53,720 nt of DNA from Legionella sp. (GTDB lineage Bacteria; Pseudomonadota; Gammaproteobacteria; Legionellales; Legionellaceae): positions 1-53,720 of the forward strand of contig JAUXYG010000059.1 in assembly GCA_030694525.1 (NCBI GenBank), read 5' to 3'. Under the pieces are notes generated by a model, which was not told the DNA's origin, did no database searches, and saw only the letters and a program-made list of their open reading frames with translations. The stretch's first letter is position 1. Each line of letters starts with the position of its first letter. Made by a program: the position numbers and the translations under genes. Of the stretch, positions 1 through 10,500 are shown one piece after another.

Positions 1-171
1 TTTCCCTTAAAGGGAGAAGGGAGCCGTTTTTAAGTATACTTTTTACCTTAAAGGGAGAAGGGAGCCGTTTTTAAGTATACTTTTTCCCTTAAAGGGAGAA
101 GGGAGCCGTTTTTAAGTATACTTTTTTCCCTTAAAGGGAGAAGGGAGCCGTTTTTAAGTATACTTTTTTCC
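1..171. repeat. Short tandem repeat, four ~41-42 bp units
   Basis: Four near-identical units follow each other with period 41, 41 and 42 bases (the shared core begins at 5, 46, 87 and 129). Each unit holds the small palindrome CCCTTAAAGGG, an AGAAGGGAGCCG segment and the perfect palindrome AAGTATACTT, followed by a T-run. Copy 2 differs at its first bases. The array begins at the window edge, so more copies may lie to the left. The GGGAGAAGGGAG segment resembles one arm of the REP-like hairpins at 235-290 and 32315-32360. No ORF runs through it. Confidence 0.9.
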
Positions 172-234
172 ATTCAAGAAATAGGGAGCAGGTATCAAAT
201 TTCCTTTTGCTTGAGGAGCCAGGGACAAATATTA

Positions 235-290
235 AAATCCCTTCTCCCCGAGAAACGGGGAGAAGGTGCCCGGAGGGCGGATGAGGGGCG
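235..290. repeat. REP-like intergenic double hairpin
   Basis: CCTTCTCCCCG and CGGGGAGAAGG form a long stem, and CCC-GGA-GGG forms a second short one next to it. The reverse complement reads CCCTCATCCGCCC then CGGGCACCTTCTCCCC, nearly the same as the element at 32315-32360. It starts a few bases past the stop codon of the minus-strand Tim44-like gene, so it could also act as that gene's transcript end. Related sequences are common intergenic repeats in Proteobacteria (general knowledge, not checked here). Confidence 0.75.
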
Positions 291-294
291 AATA

Positions 295-1098
295 TTACAA
301 CGGCTGATTAGCATCCTGCTGTATACCGCCAACAACCCATTCATTTGTTCCATCAAATTGACGGAAATGCCAAATCTCATCGAGTTGCATTAAAGGCTCA
401 TTATTTTCTTTAAGAGTTCCTGTAAACCGGACACTTGCAACATTTGAATTCGCTTGTCGAGACGCATCAAGTAATTCCGTCTCCAGAGTCACAATTTCAG
501 TATGATTTGACTCATTACCCCGCTCATCTAATTGCATTTTAATTTCAGCAAATACCTCCGGGACTGTGAAGGTCTTTAAATCCTGGAGATTTTTTTGATC
601 ATATGCTGTTTGTAAGCGAATAAAAATTACTTTAGCCTCGCGTAAAAAACGAGTTTCATCAAAATTTGCTAAAACACTGGTTCCGCCGGAACCTTGAGAT
701 TCATGTTGCGTGTATTGGCTAAAAGGATTTTGTCTCGTTCCAGGTGCGGATGCTGACTGCATTGCAGGGTGCATTCGGCGTCGAAAAAACTGCACAATAA
801 AATATAGAGCTGCACCTAGTATAAGCCAGGTTATTAGCCCATTGGCCAGACCATTACCCATAAAAAGACTCGCTAATAAACCACCAATAAGCAAACCACC
901 CAGCATTCCGCCCCATTGAGTTTTAGATCGTTGATTTAACGGTGCGGTTTTTTGGGTTTTGGCTGAAGAGAATAAACTGCTTTGAGAACGTTGCATCCCA
1001 AAACTTCTACCTCCACCAAATCGTTTGGCAGAAGCTTCATTAATGCAGAGACCCAGAGTCAGTAGGGTGATCAGCAAACAAGATAAAAGAGTACGCAT
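295..1098 (-). CDS. Tim44-like domain exported/membrane protein
   Basis: This 267-residue protein starts with a signal-like hydrophobic segment (about residues 5-24, ending ASA-K). A Gly/Ser/Gln-rich linker follows, then a strongly hydrophobic segment near residues 65-105 (GGLLIGGLLASLFMG onwards). The C-terminal half (about 145-265) looks like the Tim44-like/NTF2-fold domain: FLREAKVIFIRLQTAYD, then TVPEVFAEI, ending in a strand-rich stretch with a WHF motif. Bacterial members are membrane-associated and mostly uncharacterised; some are annotated as predicted transporters. It is transcribed away from the repeats at the left edge and is separated by 66 bases from the kinase-like gene upstream. 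Family call is by pattern recognition; no specific function is claimed. Confidence 0.8.
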   Translation of the reverse strand: MRTLLSCLLITLLTLGLCINEASAKRFGGGRSFGMQRSQSSLFSSAKTQKTAPLNQRSKTQWGGMLGGLLIGGLLASLFMGNGLANGLITWLILGAALYFIVQFFRRRMHPAMQSASAPGTRQNPFSQYTQHESQGSGGTSVLANFDETRFLREAKVIFIRLQTAYDQKNLQDLKTFTVPEVFAEIKMQLDERGNESNHTEIVTLETELLDASRQANSNVASVRFTGTLKENNEPLMQLDEIWHFRQFDGTNEWVVGGIQQDANQPL

Positions 1099-1164
1099 AA
1101 AAATCCTCTATTAGTTAATAATGTTCATTATATCCTAATTCCCTTAATAAAACTGTCCCCTTAT

Positions 1165-3735
1165 TTAAAAGCTTTTTAGATTAATTTTAACTTCTGTTTC
1201 GGTTTTTGGCCGCTCAGGAAGTGGTGAAAGGAATCTGTGTATTTGCGATGATTGGGGAGTTATGGTCCTGTAGCGTTCCGGTTGAGAAAAATAAGTTTTG
1301 ATTTCTGCCATGAGTCGATTATCGTAATCTTCAGGTGGTGAGACGGGTATGGCTTCAAGCCCTGTATTTAACTTGTAAAGATAGGCCCACTTCAGAGTTT
1401 TAATTTTAAAAAGAGTCAATAGCTCTTTTACCATCTCTGGATGAGACATAAGTTTGATCAAGCTATTTTCAATGAGCTCATAAGCCTTTTTAACTTTAAT
1501 TTCCTTAATAATTTTATTTAATTCCTCAATATTGGCCAGTTGATTAGAGAGCTTCTGTATCTTATCAGTAAGAGCAGACTCATCATTGATGTAATTCAAT
1601 AGTATCTTGCTAAATAATTCAAAATACTCTTCGTTAAGTTCTTCTAATTCACTAAATATATTCGTTGAATCATTAAGAGTTGCATTAATATGAATTATTT
1701 TAAACAGACTATTTAACCGGTCAGAGAATGCAGATAACTCATTAAGGTCTTCAAAAGATAAATCATCGCTTTGCTTATTGATTGCCCTCATTGAATAAGG
1801 GCATTGGTTCACTTCATCAAAAAAAACAAATAATCTAGAGGATGAATATGTGGGTAATTGTTTTAATTTACTGGTGATGTTGTGCAGTATTGCGACATGT
1901 TTCATGTGTGCATCTGTTAGGGTGGTAACAAAAAGATCATGGATGGCTATATTAAGCCACTCTTCATTTTTTGGCTTCATTTTAGGCTGAATTTCTGATT
2001 GGGACAGAAAATCTTGTTTTATATCTTGCAAGAGGGTGAGATACTGAAATTTATTATTGAATTGTTTCGATTGTTCAGGAAGATGTAGCATCCACTCATC
2101 ATGACTCATGCTTAAATGTTGTTGCAGAAGATCTTTAAAATAAGAGGCTATTTCATTATCTTTTAGTGTATCCGGGAAGAGAATTTTGCTTATATTTGAT
2201 TTATAGAGAGCGAGTTGTATCATATATTGCTCATCTTCTCTCGTGAGCTGCATAGGTAACTCTTCAACTAATTGATTAAAACGCTCACTCCACTCGTGAG
2301 ATAGTCGATATGATTTTTGTAACGGTCTGATTAACGCTTGATGGCGGAATAAAAGTCGCGTACTACTCTCCGCATTATACTGACCGTCTAAGTTGAAACG
2401 GAAATAATTTTTAACATATTCAGAATGCATGCTGAGTGATTTAAACTCTGCATCGTTTATACTCACACTTGCTTTAAGTCTTATATATTTGATGATCCAG
2501 GCCCTTAATTTTTCCTTATCGATATGAATGTATGCTTGTAAATGGTCCCTCAAATCACCCACAGTTTCCTGCAAAATTAATGGAGGTAAACTATGCGTTT
2601 GATCTGTTTGATTGAACGAGGACATTTCTTCGCGGGCGTTTTTAAAGATTATTAAAGCATCTTCCAGGCTTACTCTTTTGTCTTTGTCTGCTTCAAGCAT
2701 TTTTTGAGCTAACTCTGTAAGAGTGGAATGTATCGAGGAAGGAAAGTTCATTTTCTTGAACAAATGGTTCAGATTTGGACTATTTAAGAAATTCAGAAGT
2801 TTTTGGTGTGTATTAGGTATTAGCAATCCCCCAAGTTGAAGAATAACAACAAACAGAGCGTAAATATCACTATCTCGGCTATAAGTTAAAGGATGACCAT
2901 GTAATCGAGACTGAAGGGTAACTCGATCACATGCTGCAAAATTTCCGCGCCCATGCTTGGTGCTAAAGGCCAGGTTATTTTTAACATCTACTGTTTTACT
3001 CAGTCCAAAATCGATGACCTTTACTTCCCAATCCAGATCAGAAATTTTATTAACCATAAAATTATAAATACTGATGTCACAATGTAAAATTATCTTGTCT
3101 TTATGTTTTCCATCCTTGACTCTCTGATGGATTTGATGAAGCCCTTTTTCTAAAAAAGCACAAGCAAGAGATAAGTATTGAGCGCCCGAAAGGGAATCAA
3201 TAAAATAATCAGCGCGATGACCAGGCATCCTGTTCATATGAATATAGGAATATTTTGGTTCGCTAATCAGTTGATAATTAACCCCTAAATGAGGTATTTG
3301 ACTTGCAAGGTAATGTTCCCGTTGCGCGGAACGTAAATAGTAATTTGGTTTGTTCGGCTTATCGGTAGGGAGCTGTTGGTCGGCTTCGATTTTTTTAATC
3401 ACATAGGAAGCCGATGAATCCATACATGCTTTGCCATCTTTGATAATGATGGATGTAATTACGGGTAAAATAGATCCAAAACTCCCTTTGGCCTCGATGT
3501 ACGGTTCATAAACGTCTAATCGTTTGGATAATGAATCACTATTTTTTTGGTTCGGAATAAATTGCATCACCGGTAAAGTAAATGCGTAGCATACCTCTTG
3601 GCCATTTTCTATAAGAGAAATCAGGTCATACGCAGCCGCATGACCGGAGCGGTCTTCGAATAAAAAATGCATGATTTTCACGACAAGATCTATGTTTTTT
3701 TCTAAGGCAGGGTTTATAACTAGGGTATGTGTCAT
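1165..3735 (-). CDS. Large eukaryote-like Ser/Thr protein kinase-like protein, putative effector (paralogue 1)
   Basis: The 856-residue product has a kinase-type domain in its N-terminal 370 residues: glycine loop KGSFGS near 83-88, VIKK with the likely ATP lysine at 114, a catalytic loop reading HCD (218-220) instead of HRD but keeping Asp220 and Asn225, and an intact DFG at 242-244. The remaining ~490 residues are helical, without a family I recognise. There is no signal peptide or membrane segment. The C-terminus has Glu/Thr-rich residues and a hydrophobic residue at -4, compatible with but not proof of a Dot/Icm signal. The next gene upstream encodes a clear paralogue (matching N-termini, kinase core and similar length). 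A good SD (AAGGATG) precedes the ATG. Kinase fold is well supported; secretion and substrate are inference. Confidence 0.8.
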   Translation of the reverse strand: MTHTLVINPALEKNIDLVVKIMHFLFEDRSGHAAAYDLISLIENGQEVCYAFTLPVMQFIPNQKNSDSLSKRLDVYEPYIEAKGSFGSILPVITSIIIKDGKACMDSSASYVIKKIEADQQLPTDKPNKPNYYLRSAQREHYLASQIPHLGVNYQLISEPKYSYIHMNRMPGHRADYFIDSLSGAQYLSLACAFLEKGLHQIHQRVKDGKHKDKIILHCDISIYNFMVNKISDLDWEVKVIDFGLSKTVDVKNNLAFSTKHGRGNFAACDRVTLQSRLHGHPLTYSRDSDIYALFVVILQLGGLLIPNTHQKLLNFLNSPNLNHLFKKMNFPSSIHSTLTELAQKMLEADKDKRVSLEDALIIFKNAREEMSSFNQTDQTHSLPPLILQETVGDLRDHLQAYIHIDKEKLRAWIIKYIRLKASVSINDAEFKSLSMHSEYVKNYFRFNLDGQYNAESSTRLLFRHQALIRPLQKSYRLSHEWSERFNQLVEELPMQLTREDEQYMIQLALYKSNISKILFPDTLKDNEIASYFKDLLQQHLSMSHDEWMLHLPEQSKQFNNKFQYLTLLQDIKQDFLSQSEIQPKMKPKNEEWLNIAIHDLFVTTLTDAHMKHVAILHNITSKLKQLPTYSSSRLFVFFDEVNQCPYSMRAINKQSDDLSFEDLNELSAFSDRLNSLFKIIHINATLNDSTNIFSELEELNEEYFELFSKILLNYINDESALTDKIQKLSNQLANIEELNKIIKEIKVKKAYELIENSLIKLMSHPEMVKELLTLFKIKTLKWAYLYKLNTGLEAIPVSPPEDYDNRLMAEIKTYFSQPERYRTITPQSSQIHRFLSPLPERPKTETEVKINLKSF

Positions 3736-3761
3736 GATTCATCCTTAAATGCGCTGAAGCC

Positions 3762-3810
3762 ATATATTATCACATTTTGGGTTAAATTGATCCAGATTGT
3801 GATAATATAT
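3762..3810. promoter_or_regulatory. 13-bp inverted repeat between the kinase paralogues
   Basis: ATATATTATCACA (3762-3774) is matched exactly in inverted orientation by TGTGATAATATAT (3798-3810), with 23 bases between. It lies 27-75 bases upstream of the ATG of the downstream kinase-like gene on the minus strand, in the 120-base gap between the paralogues. It may be an operator or a symmetric AT-rich promoter region; it has no T-tract expected of a terminator. Confidence 0.6.
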
Positions 3811-3855
3811 TTGCTTGTGATCATTTAATTATCTGAAATTAAATGAATTTTCGGC

Positions 3856-6486
3856 TTAAAATGAATAGTTAATTGTATTCGCACTATCAGCAGGGTCCGA
3901 GTTGATCTGGAGTTCGGCATTTGAAATCACCGGTTTTTCGCATGATTGGTATGATACTTGGTCAGCAAAGTATTCACTAATTTCTTCTAATATTAACTCT
4001 TCGAAATGCGCAGAGCTCATAAAAGCTTGCTGCTCTATGATTGTGTTTAAAGAGGCCTTTAATTTTGGATAATATTTTTCCTGAAAGTTGGCATCTGTGA
4101 TTTTAGCTAATTTATCTATATATTCAGAATTCTTCATAAGCATAACCAGGTATTTATGCAGAAATTTATATTCTTGTCCGGTTAATTGTTCTTTAATATC
4201 AATCATGAACATATCAACAACATCTAATTTGTATAGGTAGTTATAGAGGTTTTCAATTTCAGTTTTTAATTCCTCATAATTGTTTCTATCATTTTTGAGT
4301 ATGACGCTTAGCTTAGCAGCGCATACATCTGCAATTTCATCATAATCGCTAAGGAACGATCCATCAGCATACAGATAACTGTCTACAGAATTCAGTTTTT
4401 TTAGTAAACTTAAGTCTTTGAATAAATGGGTAAGTTCTTGGTTATTGCTCAAATCTAAATTACTAATGATATTATTTAAACGAATAAGGTTTAATGGAGT
4501 TTGATTCAGTTCTTCATTAGTTTCGTACAGTTCGGCAAGGCCGATTTTATAATTCTCATACTCAAGTATTTCTTCTATTAATTCATGACGCAGAGCAAAA
4601 ATAGTAGATATATCATCTGGCAATTCTTCATTAAGGGCCTGTAAATAGATTTCTTTAAACCATTCATTAGCACTGGTAGATGACAGCTTTAAAAGTTGAA
4701 TGCTTTTATTAATCAGGTATAAATGATTAAACACGTTAATTATTGGATATAACTCCTCAAGCTTTTTTATGTTTGGGTTTTCTATTGTATTATAAATTGT
4801 ACTTAGAAATTGAGTTAAAGTTTCCCCCAGGGATATAGTTCCAATATCACTTAAATTCAGTTTAAAGGATGAAATTTCCTTACAAAAACTTTCATCCGTA
4901 TCAACTAGTTGAAGAGGAACTGTTTTAATGATTTTGTCAAACCAGGACTCCCATTGTTCTGGTAAGGGACATGGGGATAGCAAATCCTCGGCTACCTTAT
5001 GATGGCGAATCAACAGACGTGCTACAGTGGTATCATCATATTCTTCAATTAATCCAAGTCTGATTACATCGATTATGTATTTGCTTTTAAAATTAAGTCG
5101 AGAAATTAATCGATTAAATTGGGCGAATTCCGAGCGATTTTTTTTGAGGGAAGTAATATGGGTACGATAAGTACTAATCCATTGCGTTAATTCCTCTTGT
5201 ACTACAGATTCATAATTTTTTTTATTTTCCCGTTTGAATGCCTTTTCAATTTGAGCTTCTAAATCGCATTCAATTATATTTTTTAAGTCTTCTGCGGAGC
5301 TTATTAATTCTGATGGAGGTGTTAACTTGGGTTTTTGAAGGTTACTTTTTCTTAATGTATCCAGTGCTTTTTTAAATCCATCTAATGCCTGTGCTGCTGT
5401 AGCTCTTTCTGCACGATTATCGTTTAACATATGCCTGAATAGATCGGTTAATTCCGCTTTCATTGGGGCATCGATCTGCATATCTGTAAATAATTGGGTT
5501 AAATCTGGAGCGCTTGATTCTTTTATGAGCTCTTCAATAGTATCACCAGTTTTTATTCGGGCGCCAGCAAATCGCGCTATAGCAACATATAAAGCGTACA
5601 AATCTGTCTCAGCACTAAAAGAAAGGGTTCCCTTTTTGGTTATTAAAAAATTGAGCATGATGCCATCATAACCGTGTAAATTACCCCTTTTCCTACGGGT
5701 AAAAAATGCGTCTCCTGTCAGCATGGGTTTTGCTAAACCATAATCGATTACGGTTACTGTCCATGTTTCATCAACTAAATCCACCATGATATTATTTGCT
5801 TTGAGATCACGATGGGTAATCGTTTTGCCTTTGTGTTTCCCATATTGAATAATTTGCTGGATTTGACGGGGAACTTCTTCCAGAAGGGTACAAATCAGTG
5901 ATAGACATTGTTCTAATGAAAGTTTTTTATAAAACGTTCCTAAATGGCTTCCAGGTGCTTTATTCATATGTATAAAGCTGTTTAAACCATTATGAATTAA
6001 CTGGTAATTGACACCAAGTGCGGGAATATTAGACGCTATATAATTTTCTCTGAGTATATCTCTGGAATTTTTATCGGGTTTCCCCTCTTTATCAAAAACT
6101 GGATTTTTGTCTCGTTTAATGTGTTTTACAACATAGGGCTTTAAATCAAAAATATAATGGCCATCCTGCCATATTATGGATTTTTTTACTGGAAACACAC
6201 TTCCATAGGAACCACTGCCAATGGCCGTGGGTTCCACGACATCGATACGGAATATCGGTAGATTTTCATGATAGGCAAAAGCTCCATGTTCGTTTTTAAC
6301 GAATTGAAAAACCATATGGGTTAAAACATATTTCGTCGTGATTCCTTCGTCGGTGCACAAAGTGTAGACCTTATAAGGTTCAAGAATGCCAGATTTGTCA
6401 CCAAAGGTTTCGCGTATCAAACCTACTATTATAGGAATATTTTTTTCATGGGTAGGATCAATGATAACTATATTAAAATCAGACAT
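3856..6486 (-). CDS. Large eukaryote-like Ser/Thr protein kinase-like protein, putative effector (paralogue 2)
   Basis: Start placed at the ATG at 6486 (876 residues), not at the in-frame TTG at 6528, because the protein from there (MSDFNIVIIDPTHEKN) lines up with the N-terminus of the neighbouring paralogue. Kinase features, numbered from this start: glycine loop GSGSYG at 90-95, VVKH with lysine 121, full HRDLKANN at 225-232, then DYG (248-250) where DFG is usual. SAETDLYALYVAIA matches the region after the activation loop. The ~500-residue C-terminal part is helical and Leu/Asn/Glu-rich with no recognised domain. No signal peptide or membrane segments. Both paralogues end in Ser-Phe. Likely an effector-type kinase in Legionella terms; host substrate unknown. 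Confidence 0.8.
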   Translation of the reverse strand: MSDFNIVIIDPTHEKNIPIIVGLIRETFGDKSGILEPYKVYTLCTDEGITTKYVLTHMVFQFVKNEHGAFAYHENLPIFRIDVVEPTAIGSGSYGSVFPVKKSIIWQDGHYIFDLKPYVVKHIKRDKNPVFDKEGKPDKNSRDILRENYIASNIPALGVNYQLIHNGLNSFIHMNKAPGSHLGTFYKKLSLEQCLSLICTLLEEVPRQIQQIIQYGKHKGKTITHRDLKANNIMVDLVDETWTVTVIDYGLAKPMLTGDAFFTRRKRGNLHGYDGIMLNFLITKKGTLSFSAETDLYALYVAIARFAGARIKTGDTIEELIKESSAPDLTQLFTDMQIDAPMKAELTDLFRHMLNDNRAERATAAQALDGFKKALDTLRKSNLQKPKLTPPSELISSAEDLKNIIECDLEAQIEKAFKRENKKNYESVVQEELTQWISTYRTHITSLKKNRSEFAQFNRLISRLNFKSKYIIDVIRLGLIEEYDDTTVARLLIRHHKVAEDLLSPCPLPEQWESWFDKIIKTVPLQLVDTDESFCKEISSFKLNLSDIGTISLGETLTQFLSTIYNTIENPNIKKLEELYPIINVFNHLYLINKSIQLLKLSSTSANEWFKEIYLQALNEELPDDISTIFALRHELIEEILEYENYKIGLAELYETNEELNQTPLNLIRLNNIISNLDLSNNQELTHLFKDLSLLKKLNSVDSYLYADGSFLSDYDEIADVCAAKLSVILKNDRNNYEELKTEIENLYNYLYKLDVVDMFMIDIKEQLTGQEYKFLHKYLVMLMKNSEYIDKLAKITDANFQEKYYPKLKASLNTIIEQQAFMSSAHFEELILEEISEYFADQVSYQSCEKPVISNAELQINSDPADSANTINYSF

Positions 6487-6657
6487 ATGATTTGCACCGA
6501 ATGTGTAAATTAAATAAATAATGCGCAATATAGTAACACATGGAGTGGAAAAAGGCGATTTTTATAGCCAATATTACAAACATTTTGATTATTTTATGAG
6601 CTTTTATGGGGTTATGCTAAGAATGCAGACAATAACATGAAACAGATAAGCCCTATA

Positions 6658-7338
6658 TTAAGGCAAATAATAAAAAGGATTAGGTAGTTTAAACCCTTTT
6701 TCGGCATAACCACCTTTAATGTCACTGTACTGATCACCAATAGAGGCCACTATGGTATAGCCTTGTTTAGCAATTAGCGCGCGTGTTTGGGATTTAAAAG
6801 GGATGATTGATTTTTCGCTATAATTTTGAGGACGTAAATACAAGCCTGACCAGTTGGAATATCCTGCTTTGATTAAGTTTAGCTGAGTTGCCTGACGCTC
6901 TGATTCATTTCTACCCGTTACAAAGAACACTTGAATTCCATGTTTTAATGCATCTTTATAAAGACTGAGCATAGGTTTTATTGCGGGAGAGTTTGCTTTA
7001 AGTATCTCTGCATGAATTTGTTGTTGGTCTGCCTGGAAATTTCGCTTTACCATTTTTTGATAATTAGAGATGCTGGTTTCATCAATATCTAAAACTAAAG
7101 CCAGTTTTTGTTGCTTTTGCTGTGCTTGATTCGTTTTCGCTTGCTCAAGAATAAATTGGCGTGCCTTGTTAATTGTTTGTGCCAATTCCTCTTCATAAAG
7201 CCCAGAATCATAATAGGTTCGAATTTCTTTTTGCACTAATGACAGATTTGCGGGTTCTGCAAACAGAGGCGTAGCACCAATTAAACAGGAATAAAATGCT
7301 ATAAGCAGACGCGGCAATGCAATTAAGGATTGTTTCAT
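6658..7338 (-). CDS. Exported HAD-superfamily acid phosphatase (subfamily IIIB-like)
   Basis: 226 residues with an N-terminal signal peptide (hydrophobic to about residue 25, probable cleavage after LFA). HAD motif I is LVLDIDETS with Asp84 and Asp86, motif II is FFVTGRNE, and the C-terminal SIGDQYSDIKGG supplies the acidic motif IV. This arrangement is typical of the plant-type/HAD IIIB acid phosphatases (PF03767), which hydrolyse phosphomonoesters in the periplasm or outside the cell. The protein ends shortly after motif IV, the usual length for this family. It is divergent from smc, with 170 bases between the two starts, and about 170 bases separate it from the kinase gene downstream. Substrate cannot be told from sequence. 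Confidence 0.88.
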   Translation of the reverse strand: MKQSLIALPRLLIAFYSCLIGATPLFAEPANLSLVQKEIRTYYDSGLYEEELAQTINKARQFILEQAKTNQAQQKQQKLALVLDIDETSISNYQKMVKRNFQADQQQIHAEILKANSPAIKPMLSLYKDALKHGIQVFFVTGRNESERQATQLNLIKAGYSNWSGLYLRPQNYSEKSIIPFKSQTRALIAKQGYTIVASIGDQYSDIKGGYAEKGFKLPNPFYYLP

Positions 7339-7508
7339 TGTTCATCCATCAATGTGCAAAGAAGTGCATTATTATAAAGATAAAAGTGTTTGTCAAATAG
7401 TCACAGTGATTTCTGCGCTGGCAGTTTTTCGTTCAGGTAAGTAGCAAAATAGTCATTCGATTACTACTGCGTTATAATGGCTGATTATTTACAGATTTAC
7501 AGCCATCA

Positions 7509-10500
7509 ATGCATCTCAAGCAATTAAAATTAGCCGGATTTAAATCTTTTGTTGATCCTACTGTAGTTCATTTTCCCAGTCAGCTTGTGGCTGTGGTTGG
7601 GCCTAATGGGTGTGGTAAATCCAATATTATCGATGCGGTGCGTTGGGTTATGGGTGAGAGCTCCGCTAAAAATTTACGCGGCGAGTCCATGATTGATGTT
7701 ATTTTTAATGGCTCATCCAATCGTAAATCTGTCGGGCAAGCATCCGTTGAGCTGGTTTTTGATAATAGTCTTGGTCGATTAACTGGCCCTTTTGCCAGCT
7801 ATGGCGAAATTGCGGTGAAGCGAGTTGTAACCCGTGACGGTGATTCGTCCTATTACTTAAATGGCAGTCGATGTCGACGAAAAGACATTACCGACATTTT
7901 TTTAGGAACTGGAGCTGGGGCTCGAGGGTATTCCATCATTGGTCAAGGCACCATTTCTCGTCTTATCGAAGCAAAGCCCGAGGAATTGCGCGCGTTCCTT
8001 GAGGAAGCAGCAGGAGTATCCAAGTATAAGGAACGACGCAGGGAAACCTTACAGCGCATCAGCCATACTCGTGAAAATTTAACCCGGGTAGCAGATATAA
8101 GAGAAGAGCTGGACAAGCAACTGGCGCGCCTGGAGCGTCAGGCGAAGGCGGCTGAACGGTACACTCTTTTAAAAGAAGAAGAAAAATTATGTCGTGCTGA
8201 GATTTTGGCTTTAAAATGGCAAGAGTTCGCGAAACAGCAATTAGTAAAACAACAGGAATTACAGGAGCTGGCAGTCATTTATGAACAGCACCAAAGCGCG
8301 TTGACCGGCTTAAACGCGCAACGAACTGATTTGAATGAGCGGTTACACGACGCTACCGATGCATCCCAACAAATTCAAACTACATTTTATCAATTGGGTA
8401 CTGAAATAGCGCGTCTTGAAGAGTCCATGCAGCAACAAGAGCGTGATAAAAAGCGTCTGGAGCAGGACAGACAACAATTACAGGATGATTGGCAAAAAGC
8501 TGATGAGCAACTGAAACAGGACAACAATGACGTAGCGATGAGTCAGTTGGTAGCGGAAGAATTAACTACTAAAATGCACCTTTTAAACACCAGGTTTAAA
8601 GAAACTCAAAGTTCCCTTGATGAGGAGCAAGAGGTCTATTCGGAATGGGAACGACATGGGCAAGAAATCCATTATAAAATAAATCAAATTAAAAGTGACC
8701 TGCAAGTGGCTCGAGTTAAAGAGCAGCTTTTGGAGCAAAGAAAGAATCAAACGTTGATACGATTGGAAAAAATTAATTCTGAGCAGAATGCTATTGCTTT
8801 AGAAGACATTGAGCGCACCAAAATATCTCTGGAAGAACAACAGGTAACGCTCAAAGAATCAGTGTCTTTTGATGAAAAACAATTACATCTGAGTCTTGAA
8901 CAAACCAATAAAGTACGCGCAGAACTACAAAGTACAGAATTGGAGCTTCATCGCCTTCAGGATGAATATCACCGAATGAATACGGAGTACGCTGCCCTTA
9001 ATGCGTCGCAACGAGCTGCCCGAGCGGGTAATCGACCTGCTAATGAGGGTATCAAAGAATGGGCCGATAAATCCCGATTAATAGATATACTTAAAGTGGA
9101 TTCAGAGTGGCAAGCAGCATGTGAAATGGTGTTAGATGATGCGTTACATGCTTATGTTCTCGAAGAATTCAGCGATGTCTGGTTACATATAAACGCTTGT
9201 GAACGACAGGGGGAGAGCGTTGTTACCCTTAGAGAGCCATTTAAAACATCAACTTACCCCAAACTTGCCGAAAAAATTAGTGGCAGGATTCCGGCGACTC
9301 TCCATCAACTCGATCATATTTTAACTGCTCAAGATCTCGATGAAGCGCTTCAATGGATCCCCGAATTAGCGGCTCATGAATCCATTGTGACGTTAGGTGG
9401 GCTGTGGATTGGAAAGGGTTGGGTAAAATGTGTGATTCCAAAAGAAAATGATGAGATGGGATTATTGGCCCGCCAACAAAAAATTAATGATTTGAAAATA
9501 ATCGTGCCACAGTTGCAGGAACAAATTGAAGCGCAGCGTGCCTTGCGAGACAGTTATCAACATCAGGTAAAATTAACGATAAGTGCCTATGATCAGTGTC
9601 AATTGAATTTAAATGCAAGCAATGAGGCATTGAGAACAAATCAGGCTGCATTAACTGCCAATGAACAAGCATTTGCCCATGCACAGAAAATGTCCTATGC
9701 ATTGCTTATTGAACATGAAGAATTAAACACCGTACTTGAAGAAATAAGTGCTGAGTCTCTTGAGACCTTTGAACAGATACGTTTATTAGAAAGTACTCTT
9801 ATTGATTGCGAAGAACAGCATACGGATTTTATCAATAAAAAAGAACGTCATCGTGATAAGTTACTGACTTACAAAAATCAGCTTGAAGAAACGAGAACGT
9901 TGCTTCACCAAAGTGAAATGCAGCACAACAGGGAGCAGACTAAAATTCTCCAACTGACGGACAGAATCAGTAGGGAGCAAGAACGGCTTAATATTCTTCA
10001 GGAGCGACTTGAAGGATTAGCTTTGCTTTTTGAACAATCTTTGTCTCCTAATCTCAATCTCCAGGAGCAGCTCAATGAGTACTTACTGCGCCATAGTGAG
10101 GTAGAGACACAGCTTACAGAAAGTCGGGAATTACTCTCAGAGCTTCGTCAAAAGCTTGAAGAAGTTGAGAAAAAAATGGTTCACTTTGATCATGAACTAA
10201 AACAATTATCTGAGAAAATAAGCAGTACTCGAATGATGGAGCAGGAATTGTCAGTTCGCGCAAGCTCAGTAGATGAAGCGCTGCAGGAGTCAGGCTTTAC
10301 CGCTCATTCGATTTTGGAATATCTGCCTGCTGGAATCACTCAAAGTATGCGAGAAGAAGAATTACTCCATTTAGTTGAGAAAATGAAACGATTAGGGGCA
10401 ATTAATCTGGCTGCTATTGAAGAGTATGCTACTGAGCAGCAACGCAAGATATATTTGGATGAACAATATAATGATCTAAGTGAAGCATTAGCTATTCTGG

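Noticed and set aside
3762..3810. CRP site from TCACA and TGTGA
   Set aside because: The half-sites are in the everted order and 24 bases apart, unlike TGTGA-N6-TCACA.
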